33,388 bases of DNA from Methanomassiliicoccus sp. UBA345 (GCA_002504525.1 DATD01000014.1:18243-51630); one strand, 5' to 3'. Shown: positions 22,305 through 30,693, counted from the stretch's first letter. Notes: generated from the sequence alone by a model not told the origin. A program made the numbers and translations.

Positions 22305-23537
22305 ATGCTGAAGGAATGCGAGGTATTGGTAATAGGCGCCGGCCCGGCTGGGAGCTCGGCCGCCATGACTGCCGCGGAGGGCGGGGCCAGCACGCTGCTC
22401 ATCGACCGCAAGAAGGAGATCGGCACTCCGGTGCAGTGCGGCGAGGTGGTGGGCGAGACGCTGCTCAAGAGTCTGAAGCTGAACCTGCCCCCGGGCGCGA
22501 AGGCCATGGCGCTGGACCACACCAAGTTCCTGCTCGATCGCCGTATCGCGTTGACGAGCCGGGAGCCATATTGGAAGGCCGTCTCGCTGGAGAGGAAGAT
22601 ATTCGACAAGGCGCTGGCGGCCAAGGCCGCGGAGGCGGGTGCCATGGTGCACGCCGACGCCCGCCTGACCGACATCGAGATGCGGGACGGGAACGTCATT
22701 GAAGCGACCATCATGCATCAGGGCGTGGAGACGAGGGTGCATCCGAAGGTCGTCATAGCGGCCGACGGGGTCCACAGCACCGTATCCCGCCTGATGGGCG
22801 TGGAGCTCTTCACCGAGAAGGCCATGGCCAAGGGCATCGAGTACGAGATGGTCTCCAACAAGAGGCTGCCGGCCGGGATGCAGATCTTCCTGGAGCCGGA
22901 GGTCGGCCTCGGTTACGGATGGATCATCCCGAAGGGGCCGCGACGCGCCAATGTCGGCCTGGCGGCCATCGGGTTGCACGGCAACCGAAGGGACAGGCTG
23001 CAGGAGTGGCTCGCCACGAACCCCATGTTGATGGACATGTTTGACGTCGACAAGGTGCTGGAGGTCAAGACCGGTGACGCTCCGCTCCCAGGCTTCCTGG
23101 GCGGTCCGCGCCGCGGCAACGTGTTGTTCGCCGGGGATGCTGCCGGCCAGACGCTGGCGTTCGTCGGCGAGGGCATCATCCCGTCGTACGCATGCGGCCA
23201 GGGGGCCGGGGCGGTCGCTTCCGCGGCGGTGCGCCAGAACGACATGTCGAGGCTGGACTGCTATGAGAGGGCCATCGAGGACCTGCTCGGCAACGAGCTT
23301 TCCGAAGGAGGGGACCTCAAGGACAGCATTCTGGAGGTGTGGATGGACGAGAGCATCCCGGCCGGGGACCGCACAGTGCTGTGCGGCATGCTGATGTCGG
23401 AGGTCATGTTCACCGACGACCTGGAGGAGGCAAAGGCGCTGCTGTCGATGCCGCAGAGGGCGATGGTCAACACCATCAAGGCCACGCTGGCGAAGCGCAA
23501 GGCCCGCGCAACGGTGTCGGCGCTCCATCTAAGATAA
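22305..23537 (+). CDS. Geranylgeranyl reductase family protein, probably digeranylgeranylglycerophospholipid reductase
   Basis: 410 residues, the usual length of archaeal lipid-chain reductases. VLVIGAGPAGSSAAMTAA (FAD), PVQCGEVVGE (the Cys-containing signature, closer to consensus than in its neighbour), VIAADGVHSTVSRLMG, GYGWIIPKGPRRANVGL and VLFAGDAAGQTLAFVGEGI. Likely reduces the digeranylgeranyl chains of membrane lipids to phytanyl. Tandem with a divergent paralogue, so the two may work on different substrates or together. The tail is rich in Lys/Arg. The ATG follows a GGTGG-like Shine-Dalgarno. Confidence 0.87.
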   Translation: MLKECEVLVIGAGPAGSSAAMTAAEGGASTLLIDRKKEIGTPVQCGEVVGETLLKSLKLNLPPGAKAMALDHTKFLLDRRIALTSREPYWKAVSLERKIFDKALAAKAAEAGAMVHADARLTDIEMRDGNVIEATIMHQGVETRVHPKVVIAADGVHSTVSRLMGVELFTEKAMAKGIEYEMVSNKRLPAGMQIFLEPEVGLGYGWIIPKGPRRANVGLAAIGLHGNRRDRLQEWLATNPMLMDMFDVDKVLEVKTGDAPLPGFLGGPRRGNVLFAGDAAGQTLAFVGEGIIPSYACGQGAGAVASAAVRQNDMSRLDCYERAIEDLLGNELSEGGDLKDSILEVWMDESIPAGDRTVLCGMLMSEVMFTDDLEEAKALLSMPQRAMVNTIKATLAKRKARATVSALHLR

Positions 23538-23569
23538 AGTATAACCGTCCAGGAGGAGTTCCTGGTGCC

Positions 23570-24115
23570 ATGACGTCGGCGAAGGACCCGAGGGAGCAGC
23601 TGGGCCTGGTCCAGGTGTATACGGGCAACGGAAAGGGCAAGACCACGGCAGCTCTTGGATTGGCGCTGCGGGCCATGGGCAACGGGCTGAAGGTGGCCAT
23701 GGTGCAGTTCATGAAGTCCGACCAGTACTACGGCGAGTATCGGATTGCCAAGCAGTTTCCAGATCTGACCCTCCTCCCGATGGGACGCTCCTGCCTCGTC
23801 CACGAGGGCAAGGCGCAGAAGGAGGACTATGAAGCAGCCGAGGCCGCCCTGGCCAGGTCAAAGGAGCTGCTGCATTCCGGAGAGTATGACCTGCTCATCA
23901 TGGACGAGGTCAACGTGACGGTGCACATGGGGCTCCTGGACGTCAACAGCGTCGTGGACATCGTGAAGGGCCGGCCTCCGCGCGTGGAGCTCGTTCTTAC
24001 CGGACGATACGCCCCGCAGGAGATCATCGACCTTGCCGATCTGGTGACTGAAATGCGGATGATCAAGCATCCCTATGAGCAGGGCATTCCGGCGCGCGAA
24101 GGCATCGAACGCTGA
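23570..24115 (+). CDS. cobO: Corrinoid adenosyltransferase (CobA/CobO type)
   Basis: ATP:cob(I)alamin/cobyrinate adenosyltransferase that forms the Co-C bond of adenosylcobalamin. 181 residues with the P-loop TGNGKGKTTAALGLALRAMG, MVQFMKSD, LLIMDEVNVTVHMGLL and ELVLTGRYAPQEIIDLADLVTEM, all diagnostic of the CobO family rather than PduO or EutT. ATG 23570 gives the family N-terminus (QLGLVQVYTGNG); a strong AGGAGGAG lies about 12 bases upstream. A TATA-like AGTATAAC at 23538-23545 suggests its own promoter. The symbol cobO avoids confusion with the SUMT gene cobA in the hem operon. Confidence 0.93.
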   Translation: MTSAKDPREQLGLVQVYTGNGKGKTTAALGLALRAMGNGLKVAMVQFMKSDQYYGEYRIAKQFPDLTLLPMGRSCLVHEGKAQKEDYEAAEAALARSKELLHSGEYDLLIMDEVNVTVHMGLLDVNSVVDIVKGRPPRVELVLTGRYAPQEIIDLADLVTEMRMIKHPYEQGIPAREGIER

Positions 24116-24454
24116 TCAGAACCGCTTGAATAGTGTCAGGAGGAATACCATGTCCTCCGTCGCCTGAAGCGAGTGCAGCTGCTGCGGGGGCATGAAGATC
24201 CACTTGCCCGGAGCGGCCTCGATGGTCTCGTCGCCCAGCCGGACGGTTCCCCTCCCTCGAAGAATGTGGATGGCGGCCGGCTTGGTGGAGGTGTGCTCCG
24301 ACAGCTCCTGCCCCTTGGCCATGCAGAACAGCGTCATGTTCGTCTCCGGACGGTTCAGGAACACCTTGGACACGATCCCGCCCTCCGCGAACTCCACCAT
24401 GGAGTCGAGGTCCTTCACGACCGGCCCCTCGTTCATCTCTTCCACGTTTATCAT
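24116..24454 (-). CDS. Cupin-domain protein
   Basis: About 112 residues from ATG 24454, chosen because GGAG is five bases upstream; a longer TTG start at 24496 is possible. Cupin motif 1 in KGQELSEHTSTKPAAIHILRG (one typical His kept, a second replaced by Thr), and motif 2 in PGKWIFMPPQQLHSLQATED with its His. Likely binds a metal or small ligand; substrate unknown. Convergent with cobO, the two stops almost touching, and divergent from the ZIP transporter through a 120-bp AT-rich spacer holding a TATA box for each side (near 24530 and 24555). Confidence 0.78.
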   Translation of the reverse strand: MINVEEMNEGPVVKDLDSMVEFAEGGIVSKVFLNRPETNMTLFCMAKGQELSEHTSTKPAAIHILRGRGTVRLGDETIEAAPGKWIFMPPQQLHSLQATEDMVFLLTLFKRF

Positions 24455-24574
24455 GATCGCTCCAAAGGATGCGGAGGCCATATCATTTTTGCCCAATTAT
24501 TAATGAGGCCGCCGCCGTTCGGCACATTTTATTAACTTTCATGTAAATCTTTAATAATACCTCTCGATTATCTC

Positions 24575-25378
24575 ATGTTCGACATGACTCCCTTCGAGAC
24601 CCTCGCCGTATACTCCGTCGTCATCGTGGCAATATCGCTGGTGGGAGGCTCCCTCCCCCTGGTGTACAGATGGTCGTCCAAACAGCTGCACCTATTCACC
24701 GGCCTGAGCGCCGGCTTCTTCATCGCCGCCGCGTTCCTCATACTGATCCCCGAATCGGTCGAGCTGATGGATTCTCACGAGGCGCTCACCCTGGTCATGG
24801 TCGGCCTGATCGCGGTATTGTTGATCGAGCGCGTCATACTGACGCACCATCACCACAATGAGCACGAACATGAGCACGAGGATGAGGGCGAGCATTGCGA
24901 TGGCGGGGAGTGCGAGCACGTCCACGCGCTCACATCGACGGCGGCGTTCCTCGGGCTGGCGGTCCACGGAATCATGGACGGCTTCGCCCTTGGCGTGGCG
25001 GCCATGCTAGAGGCGGAGGTTGGCGCCATACTGTTCACGGCCATCATCGCCCACAAGGGCATTGAGGTAATGGCACTGGCCACCACCTTCCGGCTGGCCG
25101 AGATCCCTGTCAGGAGGTCCATGGGCCTGGTCGCGGTGTTCTCGCTCCTGGTCCCGGCGGCGGCGTTCGCGGCGATACCGCTCATCGATGTCATGGAAGG
25201 CATCGAGGTCGGCTTCCCCCTCGCGCTGGCCGCAGGGACGTTCCTCTACGTGGGGATATGCGATCTGCTGCCTGAAGCGTTCCACCTCGAGAGGAAGGGG
25301 TACCGCGCCTTCCTCATGGTGGTGCTGGGCATCGCGATCATGTACGTCATCAGCATGGTGGCGGGGCACCCTCACTAG
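24575..25378 (+). CDS. ZIP-family metal transporter
   Basis: 267 residues, eight hydrophobic segments. A histidine- and glutamate-rich cytoplasmic loop (HHHHNEHEHEHED, then a second cluster with two Cys) lies between the third and fourth segments, as in ZIP zinc/iron importers. The transport-site helices are AVHGIMDGFALGVAAML and IAHKGIEVMALATTF, with the expected His/Asp/Glu. Predicted uptake of Zn2+ or another divalent metal into the cytoplasm. The ATG lies 17-24 bases after TTAATAAT, suggesting a leaderless transcript. It ends in TAG. Confidence 0.88.
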   Translation: MFDMTPFETLAVYSVVIVAISLVGGSLPLVYRWSSKQLHLFTGLSAGFFIAAAFLILIPESVELMDSHEALTLVMVGLIAVLLIERVILTHHHHNEHEHEHEDEGEHCDGGECEHVHALTSTAAFLGLAVHGIMDGFALGVAAMLEAEVGAILFTAIIAHKGIEVMALATTFRLAEIPVRRSMGLVAVFSLLVPAAAFAAIPLIDVMEGIEVGFPLALAAGTFLYVGICDLLPEAFHLERKGYRAFLMVVLGIAIMYVISMVAGHPH

Positions 25379-25418
25379 GCAAAACCATAATCATCCCCGC
25401 CCTGCCAATGATAACGAC

Positions 25419-26555
25419 ATGAGGTCGTCGCTTCGCCTGGGCAGGGTGAGGGGGATCCCCATCAAGATCCACTTCTCCTTCCTCTTCATCCTCCCGTTTT
25501 TCGCATTGGTGTTCGGTTTCACATTCGTCCCTGACCTGTTCGGCTTCCGCATAGGGTTCGGCGACCTGCCCATTGGATGGCCGGAGAAACTGGGCCTCGG
25601 CCTCATCGCCGCAGTGCTGTTCTTCGCCGCAGTGCTGCTGCACGAACTTGCGCACTCCATCGTGGCGATGCGGCGGGGCTATTCGATCTCAGGCATCACG
25701 CTGTTCATCATCGGAGGGGTGTCGGAGATCGAGAAGCAGCCCAAGGAGGCGGTGGGCGAGGAACTCATGGCCATCGTGGGGCCGGCCACCAGCTTCGCCA
25801 TCGGTCTCATTCTCCTTCCGGGTTGGCTCCTCCTGCGCAATGAGACCAGCCTCGGCATCACCATCGTGGCGATCATGTTCAGCATGATGAGCTTCTACAA
25901 CATCCTGCTGGGCGGGTTCAACATCATTCCGGCGTTCCCCATGGATGGAGGGAGGGTGCTGCGCGCCCTCCTCGCCAAGCGCATGGGCTTCATACCGGCC
26001 ACCAGGGCGGCGGTCGCGATCGGGAAGGGAATAGCGATCATAATGGCCGTGGTCGGCTTCTTCTACAACATATGGCTGATTCTTATCGCCCTGTTCATAT
26101 ATCTCGGCGCGAGGGAGGAGGAGAGGGCCACGCTGGTCGGCAAGGCCCTGGAGGGCGTGACGGTCGGCAGCATAATGACGCGCGAGGTGAGCGTGGTGCC
26201 GCCCTCCATGACCGTAAGGGAGTTGCTGGACAAGATCATTGCGGAGAAGCACATGGGCTATCCGGTGATGGACGGAGACCGCATCGTCGGAGTGGTGACG
26301 CTCCAGGACGCCCAAGGGGTGCCGGCATCGCATCATTATGATGTGGAGGTGGGCAGGATCATGAGCCGCGACGTCATCACCATCGGCCCGGACACTCCTG
26401 CCGAGGAAGCGATACAGCTCATGGCCCGAAGACAGGTGGGCCGGCTGATCGTCATGGAGGACGGCCGGATGACCGGCATCGTCTCCCGCTCCGATCTGAT
26501 CCGCACGCTGGAGATTCGCTCGATGGAGCAAGGAATACCGTCCGGTCGAAGCTGA
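25419..26555 (+). CDS. Site-2 protease-family intramembrane metalloprotease with CBS domains
   Basis: 378 residues. M50 protease: the N-terminal segment reads RGIPIKIHFSFLFILPFF, the zinc motif is LLHELAHSIVAMRRGYSI (HExxH variant HELAH), and the second metal site is PAFPMDGGRVLRALLA. Six or so hydrophobic helices end near residue 230. Then come two CBS domains, the first from GSIMTREVSVVPPSMTV and the second from IMSRDVITIGPDTPAEE, probably binding adenine nucleotides or SAM. Likely cleaves a membrane-bound regulator; substrate unknown. The ATG at 25419 matches the family start. Confidence 0.9.
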   Translation: MRSSLRLGRVRGIPIKIHFSFLFILPFFALVFGFTFVPDLFGFRIGFGDLPIGWPEKLGLGLIAAVLFFAAVLLHELAHSIVAMRRGYSISGITLFIIGGVSEIEKQPKEAVGEELMAIVGPATSFAIGLILLPGWLLLRNETSLGITIVAIMFSMMSFYNILLGGFNIIPAFPMDGGRVLRALLAKRMGFIPATRAAVAIGKGIAIIMAVVGFFYNIWLILIALFIYLGAREEERATLVGKALEGVTVGSIMTREVSVVPPSMTVRELLDKIIAEKHMGYPVMDGDRIVGVVTLQDAQGVPASHHYDVEVGRIMSRDVITIGPDTPAEEAIQLMARRQVGRLIVMEDGRMTGIVSRSDLIRTLEIRSMEQGIPSGRS

Positions 26556-26590
26556 GCTTTATCAATCACCGCGCCATAACCACGGGTGAT

Positions 26591-27640
26591 ATGAGATACG
26601 GCGTGGTCATCCATGGTCCGGAGGTAATCGACTCGGGGATCGCAGCGAAGGTGCTCGACGAGCTCAGCGCCGCGGGAGAGGTGGAAGCGACCATCGGAGG
26701 AGCAATGGGCGTGGCGGCGCTCATCGACGCTGGACTGGAGGGCCGCGTGAGTGTCAAGGGCCGTCAGCTTGTCTCCGACGCGCTGGTGGAGATGGACCGC
26801 CGCTGCGACGAGGTCGTCCTGCTCAACGCCTCCAAGACGCCGGCGTCCGGACAGGCATTCGGCCGCATGGTCGTGTCGCGTGTCATCAATCGCCTCAAGG
26901 TCCCCCTGGTCCAGATCGACGACGGATTCTATATCAGCTGGAAGCCGACGGTCAGCGCGGGCACGGTGGCGCTCATCCGCTCCATGGGGCTGCGGGAAGC
27001 GCCCCGCTCGATCGTCCCGGAGCCGTCGCCGCACCGCCGTACCATCTCCGGCGTGGAGATCGGGGAGAACGTGTGGATAGACGGCATCGTGATCGGAAAG
27101 GCGATCGATGAGGTGGTGGAGGTCCAGCTGGTGAAAGGCGAGCTGGCCTTCACCGGCCTGGAGCCGAAGGAGCATGGCATCGCCAAGCTGAACATCCAGG
27201 ACCTCAGCCGGGCCATCATCCGCTCCGGCTCGGTACGGAGGACCACGGGCGGCGGGGGGAGCGCTACCTCCGCCGGAGATCGCATCATCCTGATCGATCA
27301 TCGCGCCGAGGATGCCCTGTTCCGCGGCCGGGACATCAAGGCCGCGGTGGCGGTCGGCGACGACACCACGTGCATCGCCACATCGCTGCTGTCACGCCTG
27401 GGAGTGCCGGTCATCGGCATCGTGGACGGCGACGAGGACGGCATCTGCATGGACCGCCAGGCGGCCGAGGGCAGCATCCGACTGGTGCTGCATCCCGGTA
27501 ATGACGACCAGCTCGGCGCCCTGGTAAGGGAGAAGGTGTTCAGGGGGCAGGACGAGATCGAGTACATGGGAACGGTCGGCGAGCTGACCACCAGGATCAG
27601 GTACCTGGCCGGCGACAAGCTGCGCGCCGCGTACCGCTGA
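26591..27640 (+). CDS. DUF2117 domain-containing protein, methanogen-specific unknown
   Basis: 349 residues, soluble. N-terminus RYGVVIHGPEVIDSG, then EATIGGAMGVAALIDAGLEG, KTPASGQAFGRMVV, QIDDGFYISWKPT; the last third, beginning about IILIDHRAED, includes VAVGDDTTCIATSLLSRLGVPVIGIVDGDEDG and a hydrolase-like Asp-rich patch. This is the layout of DUF2117 proteins, found in methanogens and not characterised to my knowledge. No catalytic role can be assigned. A stand-alone gene downstream of the protease and convergent with the DUF1638 gene. Confidence 0.75.
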   Translation: MRYGVVIHGPEVIDSGIAAKVLDELSAAGEVEATIGGAMGVAALIDAGLEGRVSVKGRQLVSDALVEMDRRCDEVVLLNASKTPASGQAFGRMVVSRVINRLKVPLVQIDDGFYISWKPTVSAGTVALIRSMGLREAPRSIVPEPSPHRRTISGVEIGENVWIDGIVIGKAIDEVVEVQLVKGELAFTGLEPKEHGIAKLNIQDLSRAIIRSGSVRRTTGGGGSATSAGDRIILIDHRAEDALFRGRDIKAAVAVGDDTTCIATSLLSRLGVPVIGIVDGDEDGICMDRQAAEGSIRLVLHPGNDDQLGALVREKVFRGQDEIEYMGTVGELTTRIRYLAGDKLRAAYR

Positions 27641-27661
27641 ACCGCTACGGTGGAACGTTGG

Positions 27662-28333
27662 TCACGCACCGTTCGAAGCGTTCGATGCAGCCGGGTGGCC
27701 ATTATGGTCTTTCTCGGCCTCAAGTGCATGCGCCAGCTCCTTGGCCTGCTCCCAGGCCGCCCTCACCGCGTCCAGGCTGCCGACGGTCCGCTCGTGCCTT
27801 AGACCAAGGATGTTAGCAACCTCCTTCGAGTTCTTCTCGCACATATCGGCGCAATCGATCCCGGTGTCGATGAACAGGCACCGGGAGAAGCCGTCGAACA
27901 TGATCCTGAGGAAATAGTCCGGAGCGTAGCCTTCGACGCTGTCCAGGTGGAAAAGCCTCACCATGCCCTCCATGCCGTTAACGGCCCAGCCGGCCGGGTA
28001 GAACCACGTCACGCCGCCGTTCTTCTTCTCCGAATGGTATCTCTCCGACGTCAGTATGGCGGCGATGCAGTCCTCATACTCCAGCATGACGACCGGGACC
28101 TCAACCTGCTCCGGAAGACCTTGAAGAGCCTGGCAGTGGCCGTAGCCGAGGAAGACGACATCCACTCCGTCTGGTAAAGAGTTCAGCTTCTCCAGTATGA
28201 CCTTCTTCAGATTGGTCGGTTCAAGGTGGAGGCCGAACTCCAGGTACTCGCGGTACACGACGTCCTGGTCTCCGGCCGTGACAATCTCGATCTCGTTCCT
28301 GATGGCGTCGCAGCCCAATATCGCCACCCCCAT
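27662..28333 (-). CDS. DUF1638 domain-containing protein
   Basis: 223 residues. It begins MGVAILGCDAIRNEIEIV; further on are VVFLGYGHCQALQGL, VVMLEYEDCIAAIL, the GGVTWFYPAGW region, and a Cys-containing segment CLFIDTGIDCADMCEK; the extreme C-terminus is low-complexity Asn/Ala. DUF1638 proteins are commonly found beside corrinoid methyltransferase genes in methanogens and acetogens; their function is not known to me. Here it lies on the same strand, 60 bases after the zinc-ribbon gene of the acr3 run. Shared transcription with acr3 is possible; a short T-tract in the gap could end it instead. Confidence 0.78.
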   Translation of the reverse strand: MGVAILGCDAIRNEIEIVTAGDQDVVYREYLEFGLHLEPTNLKKVILEKLNSLPDGVDVVFLGYGHCQALQGLPEQVEVPVVMLEYEDCIAAILTSERYHSEKKNGGVTWFYPAGWAVNGMEGMVRLFHLDSVEGYAPDYFLRIMFDGFSRCLFIDTGIDCADMCEKNSKEVANILGLRHERTVGSLDAVRAAWEQAKELAHALEAEKDHNGHPAASNASNGA

Positions 28334-28393
28334 GTTTCTCGCCCCTTACGGATGGTCAAATGCACTTGCGGCTGTTAAAAAGTTCCTCTGCTG

Positions 28394-28732
28394 TCAGTCC
28401 CTTTCGGAGCATTCGTGCCAAAGCCGCACCGTCGCCCTGGGGGGCGGCGGCAACGGGAAGGCGTGCCTGCAGGAGACGCAGAAGGTGGTATCCATATCTA
28501 CCCAGTAGTGGCATCGGGGGCACTCCTTCTTTAAAGGAGCATGGCAACAAGGGCAGACACAATCCTCTCGGTAGACCTCTGCCTCGCAGCGGATGCAATG
28601 TAGTTGCACCTCACCATTGAGCCATGAGGCTTTTTTCTCCTTCGCCACCTTCGTCACGAACGCCCTCGAGCGCTTCACCTGTTCTGGGTCGACCCACGCC
28701 GCCATTCCTTCGACCAGCCTATGAATGTTCAA
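28394..28732 (-). CDS. Double zinc-ribbon protein
   Basis: 112 residues. The N-terminal 40 are helical and basic, LVEGMAAWVDPEQVKRSRAF. Four paired cysteine motifs follow: CIRC, CPCC (in VCPCCHAPL), CPRC and CVSC (in FCVSCRHAF), so two zinc ribbons in series. A likely protein- or nucleic-acid-binding adaptor; no partner is visible other than the neighbours. TTG start at 28732 in a TTGA overlap with the stop of the CFeSP-like gene. Function not recognised. Confidence 0.68.
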   Translation of the reverse strand: MNIHRLVEGMAAWVDPEQVKRSRAFVTKVAKEKKASWLNGEVQLHCIRCEAEVYREDCVCPCCHAPLKKECPRCHYWVDMDTTFCVSCRHAFPLPPPPRATVRLWHECSERD

Positions 28733-29340
28733 CGGCTCAGCAGGTACAGTGGAAGCTCATAGCCGCTTATGGGGCCCACATCGAGACTCCAACGGACGAT
28801 GCGCTCTATGCCGCTCTTCTGGTTCGCGAGAAATCCGGAAATTAGCGCCTTCTTGTTTGACGTCTTGTTAGCGATGCCGCTGTCTGTGATCGCTTTCATG
28901 ACCGCCATCGGCGTGAACGCATTGACCACAGCGGAATTGTCAAGGGTGTAACCGTTCGTGTCCACCGGTATGACAAATGCCTTGACATGAGCATTATCGA
29001 AGATCTCCTTGAGTATCTTATGTGTGAGCTTGGAGTTCGAGGTGATGATGACCGGCGAATCCGCGTCTGGGCTACCATACTCGAACAGCTTCTCCGACAC
29101 CTTCTCCTGCATCGGGTCGCTCTCTGGTAGCCGGGTGGTTATGCTCAGTACTCCATCGATCGCTTCAGCCATTTTCCTGTCGATCTCTGGGCAGTCGGCG
29201 GCCTTGACCGCCTTGGAGATGAGCTTCTCTGCGAGTTCCTTCCCGGTCTTCGCCTCTGCTTTCGCACAACCACCATCTGGCATATACTTGGCCAAATCCT
29301 CGGCCTTCATCCAGTATAGGTCGATCTCCTCTATTGGCAT
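28729..29340 (-). CDS. Minimal CFeSP/ACDS-gamma-like protein lacking the TIM barrel
   Basis: 203 residues. The first 60 resemble the N-terminal 4Fe-4S module of the CODH/ACS corrinoid protein gamma subunit (helical DLAKYMPDGGC, then ADCPEI), but only Cys25 and Cys50 remain of the usual four, so cluster binding is doubtful. Residues 95-203 match the C-terminal corrinoid-binding domain: SPVIITSNSKLTHKILKEIF, PVDTNGYTLDN, VMKAITDSGI, NKKALISGFLA, DVGPISGYELPLYL. The central TIM barrel is absent. RBS GGAGGAAAA precedes the ATG. Placed after acr3 and the AhpD-like gene, and overlapped by the zinc-ribbon gene. It may bind a corrinoid or its lower ligand. Confidence 0.66.
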   Translation of the reverse strand: MPIEEIDLYWMKAEDLAKYMPDGGCAKAEAKTGKELAEKLISKAVKAADCPEIDRKMAEAIDGVLSITTRLPESDPMQEKVSEKLFEYGSPDADSPVIITSNSKLTHKILKEIFDNAHVKAFVIPVDTNGYTLDNSAVVNAFTPMAVMKAITDSGIANKTSNKKALISGFLANQKSGIERIVRWSLDVGPISGYELPLYLLSR

Positions 29341-29353
29341 TTTTCCTCCTCCA

Positions 29354-29560
29354 TTACTCTTTGATTACTACGTTAACGAACTCAGCCATGCGCTGGCCGC
29401 CCACATCACTGATACGGTTGGCTAGCGCTATGGCCTCTTGCATGTCCTCGGCCGCGATGCCTAACTCCTTGGCCTTCCTAAGATGGTGGCGGAAACAGGG
29501 CTGGCACCTTCCGGCCACGGAAGCGCTGATGGCCACCAGCTCCTTGGTCTTGGGATCCAT
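29354..29560 (-). CDS. AhpD-like / carboxymuconolactone-decarboxylase-family small protein
   Basis: 68 residues, the size of the short arsenic-operon members. KELVAISASVAGRCQPCFRHH carries the AhpD-type CxxC with a downstream His pair; the rest, AKELGIAAEDMQEAIALANRI, is the second helical repeat. AhpD-family CxxC proteins act as thiol-disulfide or peroxide-linked reductants; the exact partner here is unknown. Its Shine-Dalgarno GGAGG lies inside the acr3 stop region, three bases from the acr3 end, so it is translationally coupled to acr3. Confidence 0.86.
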   Translation of the reverse strand: MDPKTKELVAISASVAGRCQPCFRHHLRKAKELGIAAEDMQEAIALANRISDVGGQRMAEFVNVVIKE

Positions 29561-29562
29561 GT

Positions 29563-30693
29563 TCAGGCCTCCGAGGCGGCTGCCTTTACCTTGCCATCCA
29601 CGCCGTAATAGCGCTTCCGGAAGTACAGTGCCAGGTTCACCAGCGATATGAGTACCGGAACCTCCACCAGTGGGCCTATGACCGCGGCCAGGGCGACGCC
29701 AGAGCCGATGCCGAACACGCCGACCGCTATGGCGATGGCCAACTCGAAATTGTTGCTGGCAGCGGTGAAGGACTGCGCCGCGGTGTGCGGGTAGTCGAAC
29801 TTCAGCCTCATCGACACCCCGAACGACAGCAGGAACATGATCAGGAAGTAGAACAGCAGCGGAATGGCGATGCGCACCACGTCGAGCGGCAGGCGCACGA
29901 TGTTCTCTCCCTGCAGCGAGAACATGACCACGATGGTGAACAGCAGCGCCAGCAGCGACACCTTGGACAGCTTTGGCATGAGCTTGTTGTCATACCAGTC
30001 GGCGCCCTTGCGCGGGAATAGCGTGTACCTGGTGACGATCCCGGCCAGGAACGGTATGCCCAGGTATATGAGCACGCTCACCGCCACCGACGCGATGGAG
30101 ATGTTCACCGCGATGCCGGATCCCGGGGCCACCACATCGGACAGGATGGTTATGAGGAAGTACGCGTAGAATGAGTACAGGATGATCTGGAAGATCGAGT
30201 TCAGCGCCACCAGTATGGCGGCATACTCGCAGTCGCCCTCGGCCAGCTGATTCCATACCAGCACCATGGCGATGCACCTCGCCACCCCGGTGAGGATGAG
30301 GCCGATGCGGTACTCCGGCAGGTCTGGTAGGAAGATCCATGCCAGAGCGAACATCAGCAGCGGACCGACAACGTAGTTCAGGAAAAGCGAGGTCGAGAAC
30401 ATGGCCTTCGACTCTGGCATTCTGGTAAGCTTGCCCAATTCCTCGTACCTCACCTTCGCCAGCGGGGGGTACATCATCAAGATGAGGCCGATGGCGATCG
30501 GTATGGACGTAGTTCCGATGCTGAGCGAATTGAGGTAGCTGGTCACGCCGGGAAGGAACACGCCAAGGGCGATCCCCAACGCCATGGCTGCAAAGATCCA
30601 GATGGTCAGGTAACGGTTCAGGAACGACAGCTTCTTTGGCGCCACTCCAGGCGGCGGGCAGTTCTCTCCGGCGGTCTCTTTCATGCACTCCAT
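29563..30693 (-). CDS. acr3: Acr3 arsenite efflux transporter
   Basis: 376 residues, about ten hydrophobic helices in the BASS/ACR3 fold. NRYLTIWIFAAMALGIALG starts the first helix, and IGLILMMYPPLAKVRYEELGKL is the ACR3 signature; the conserved transport Cys is in LTGVARCIAMVLVWNQLAEGD, and the AASNNFELAIAIAVGVFGI segment is typical. Exports arsenite, directly or, with ArsA, as an ATP-driven pump. First gene of the leftward run; a palindromic operator and TATA box precede it. Intact, unlike the adjacent arsC and arsR. Confidence 0.95.
   Translation of the reverse strand: MECMKETAGENCPPPGVAPKKLSFLNRYLTIWIFAAMALGIALGVFLPGVTSYLNSLSIGTTSIPIAIGLILMMYPPLAKVRYEELGKLTRMPESKAMFSTSLFLNYVVGPLLMFALAWIFLPDLPEYRIGLILTGVARCIAMVLVWNQLAEGDCEYAAILVALNSIFQIILYSFYAYFLITILSDVVAPGSGIAVNISIASVAVSVLIYLGIPFLAGIVTRYTLFPRKGADWYDNKLMPKLSKVSLLALLFTIVVMFSLQGENIVRLPLDVVRIAIPLLFYFLIMFLLSFGVSMRLKFDYPHTAAQSFTAASNNFELAIAIAVGVFGIGSGVALAAVIGPLVEVPVLISLVNLALYFRKRYYGVDGKVKAAASEA

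Noticed and set aside
28356..28598. Alternative frame across the zinc-ribbon gene ending in a protein-like ELFNSRKCI tail
   Set aside because: It lacks the Cys pairs and overlaps the clearly structured zinc-ribbon frame; a frameshift in the tail cannot be excluded but is unsupported.
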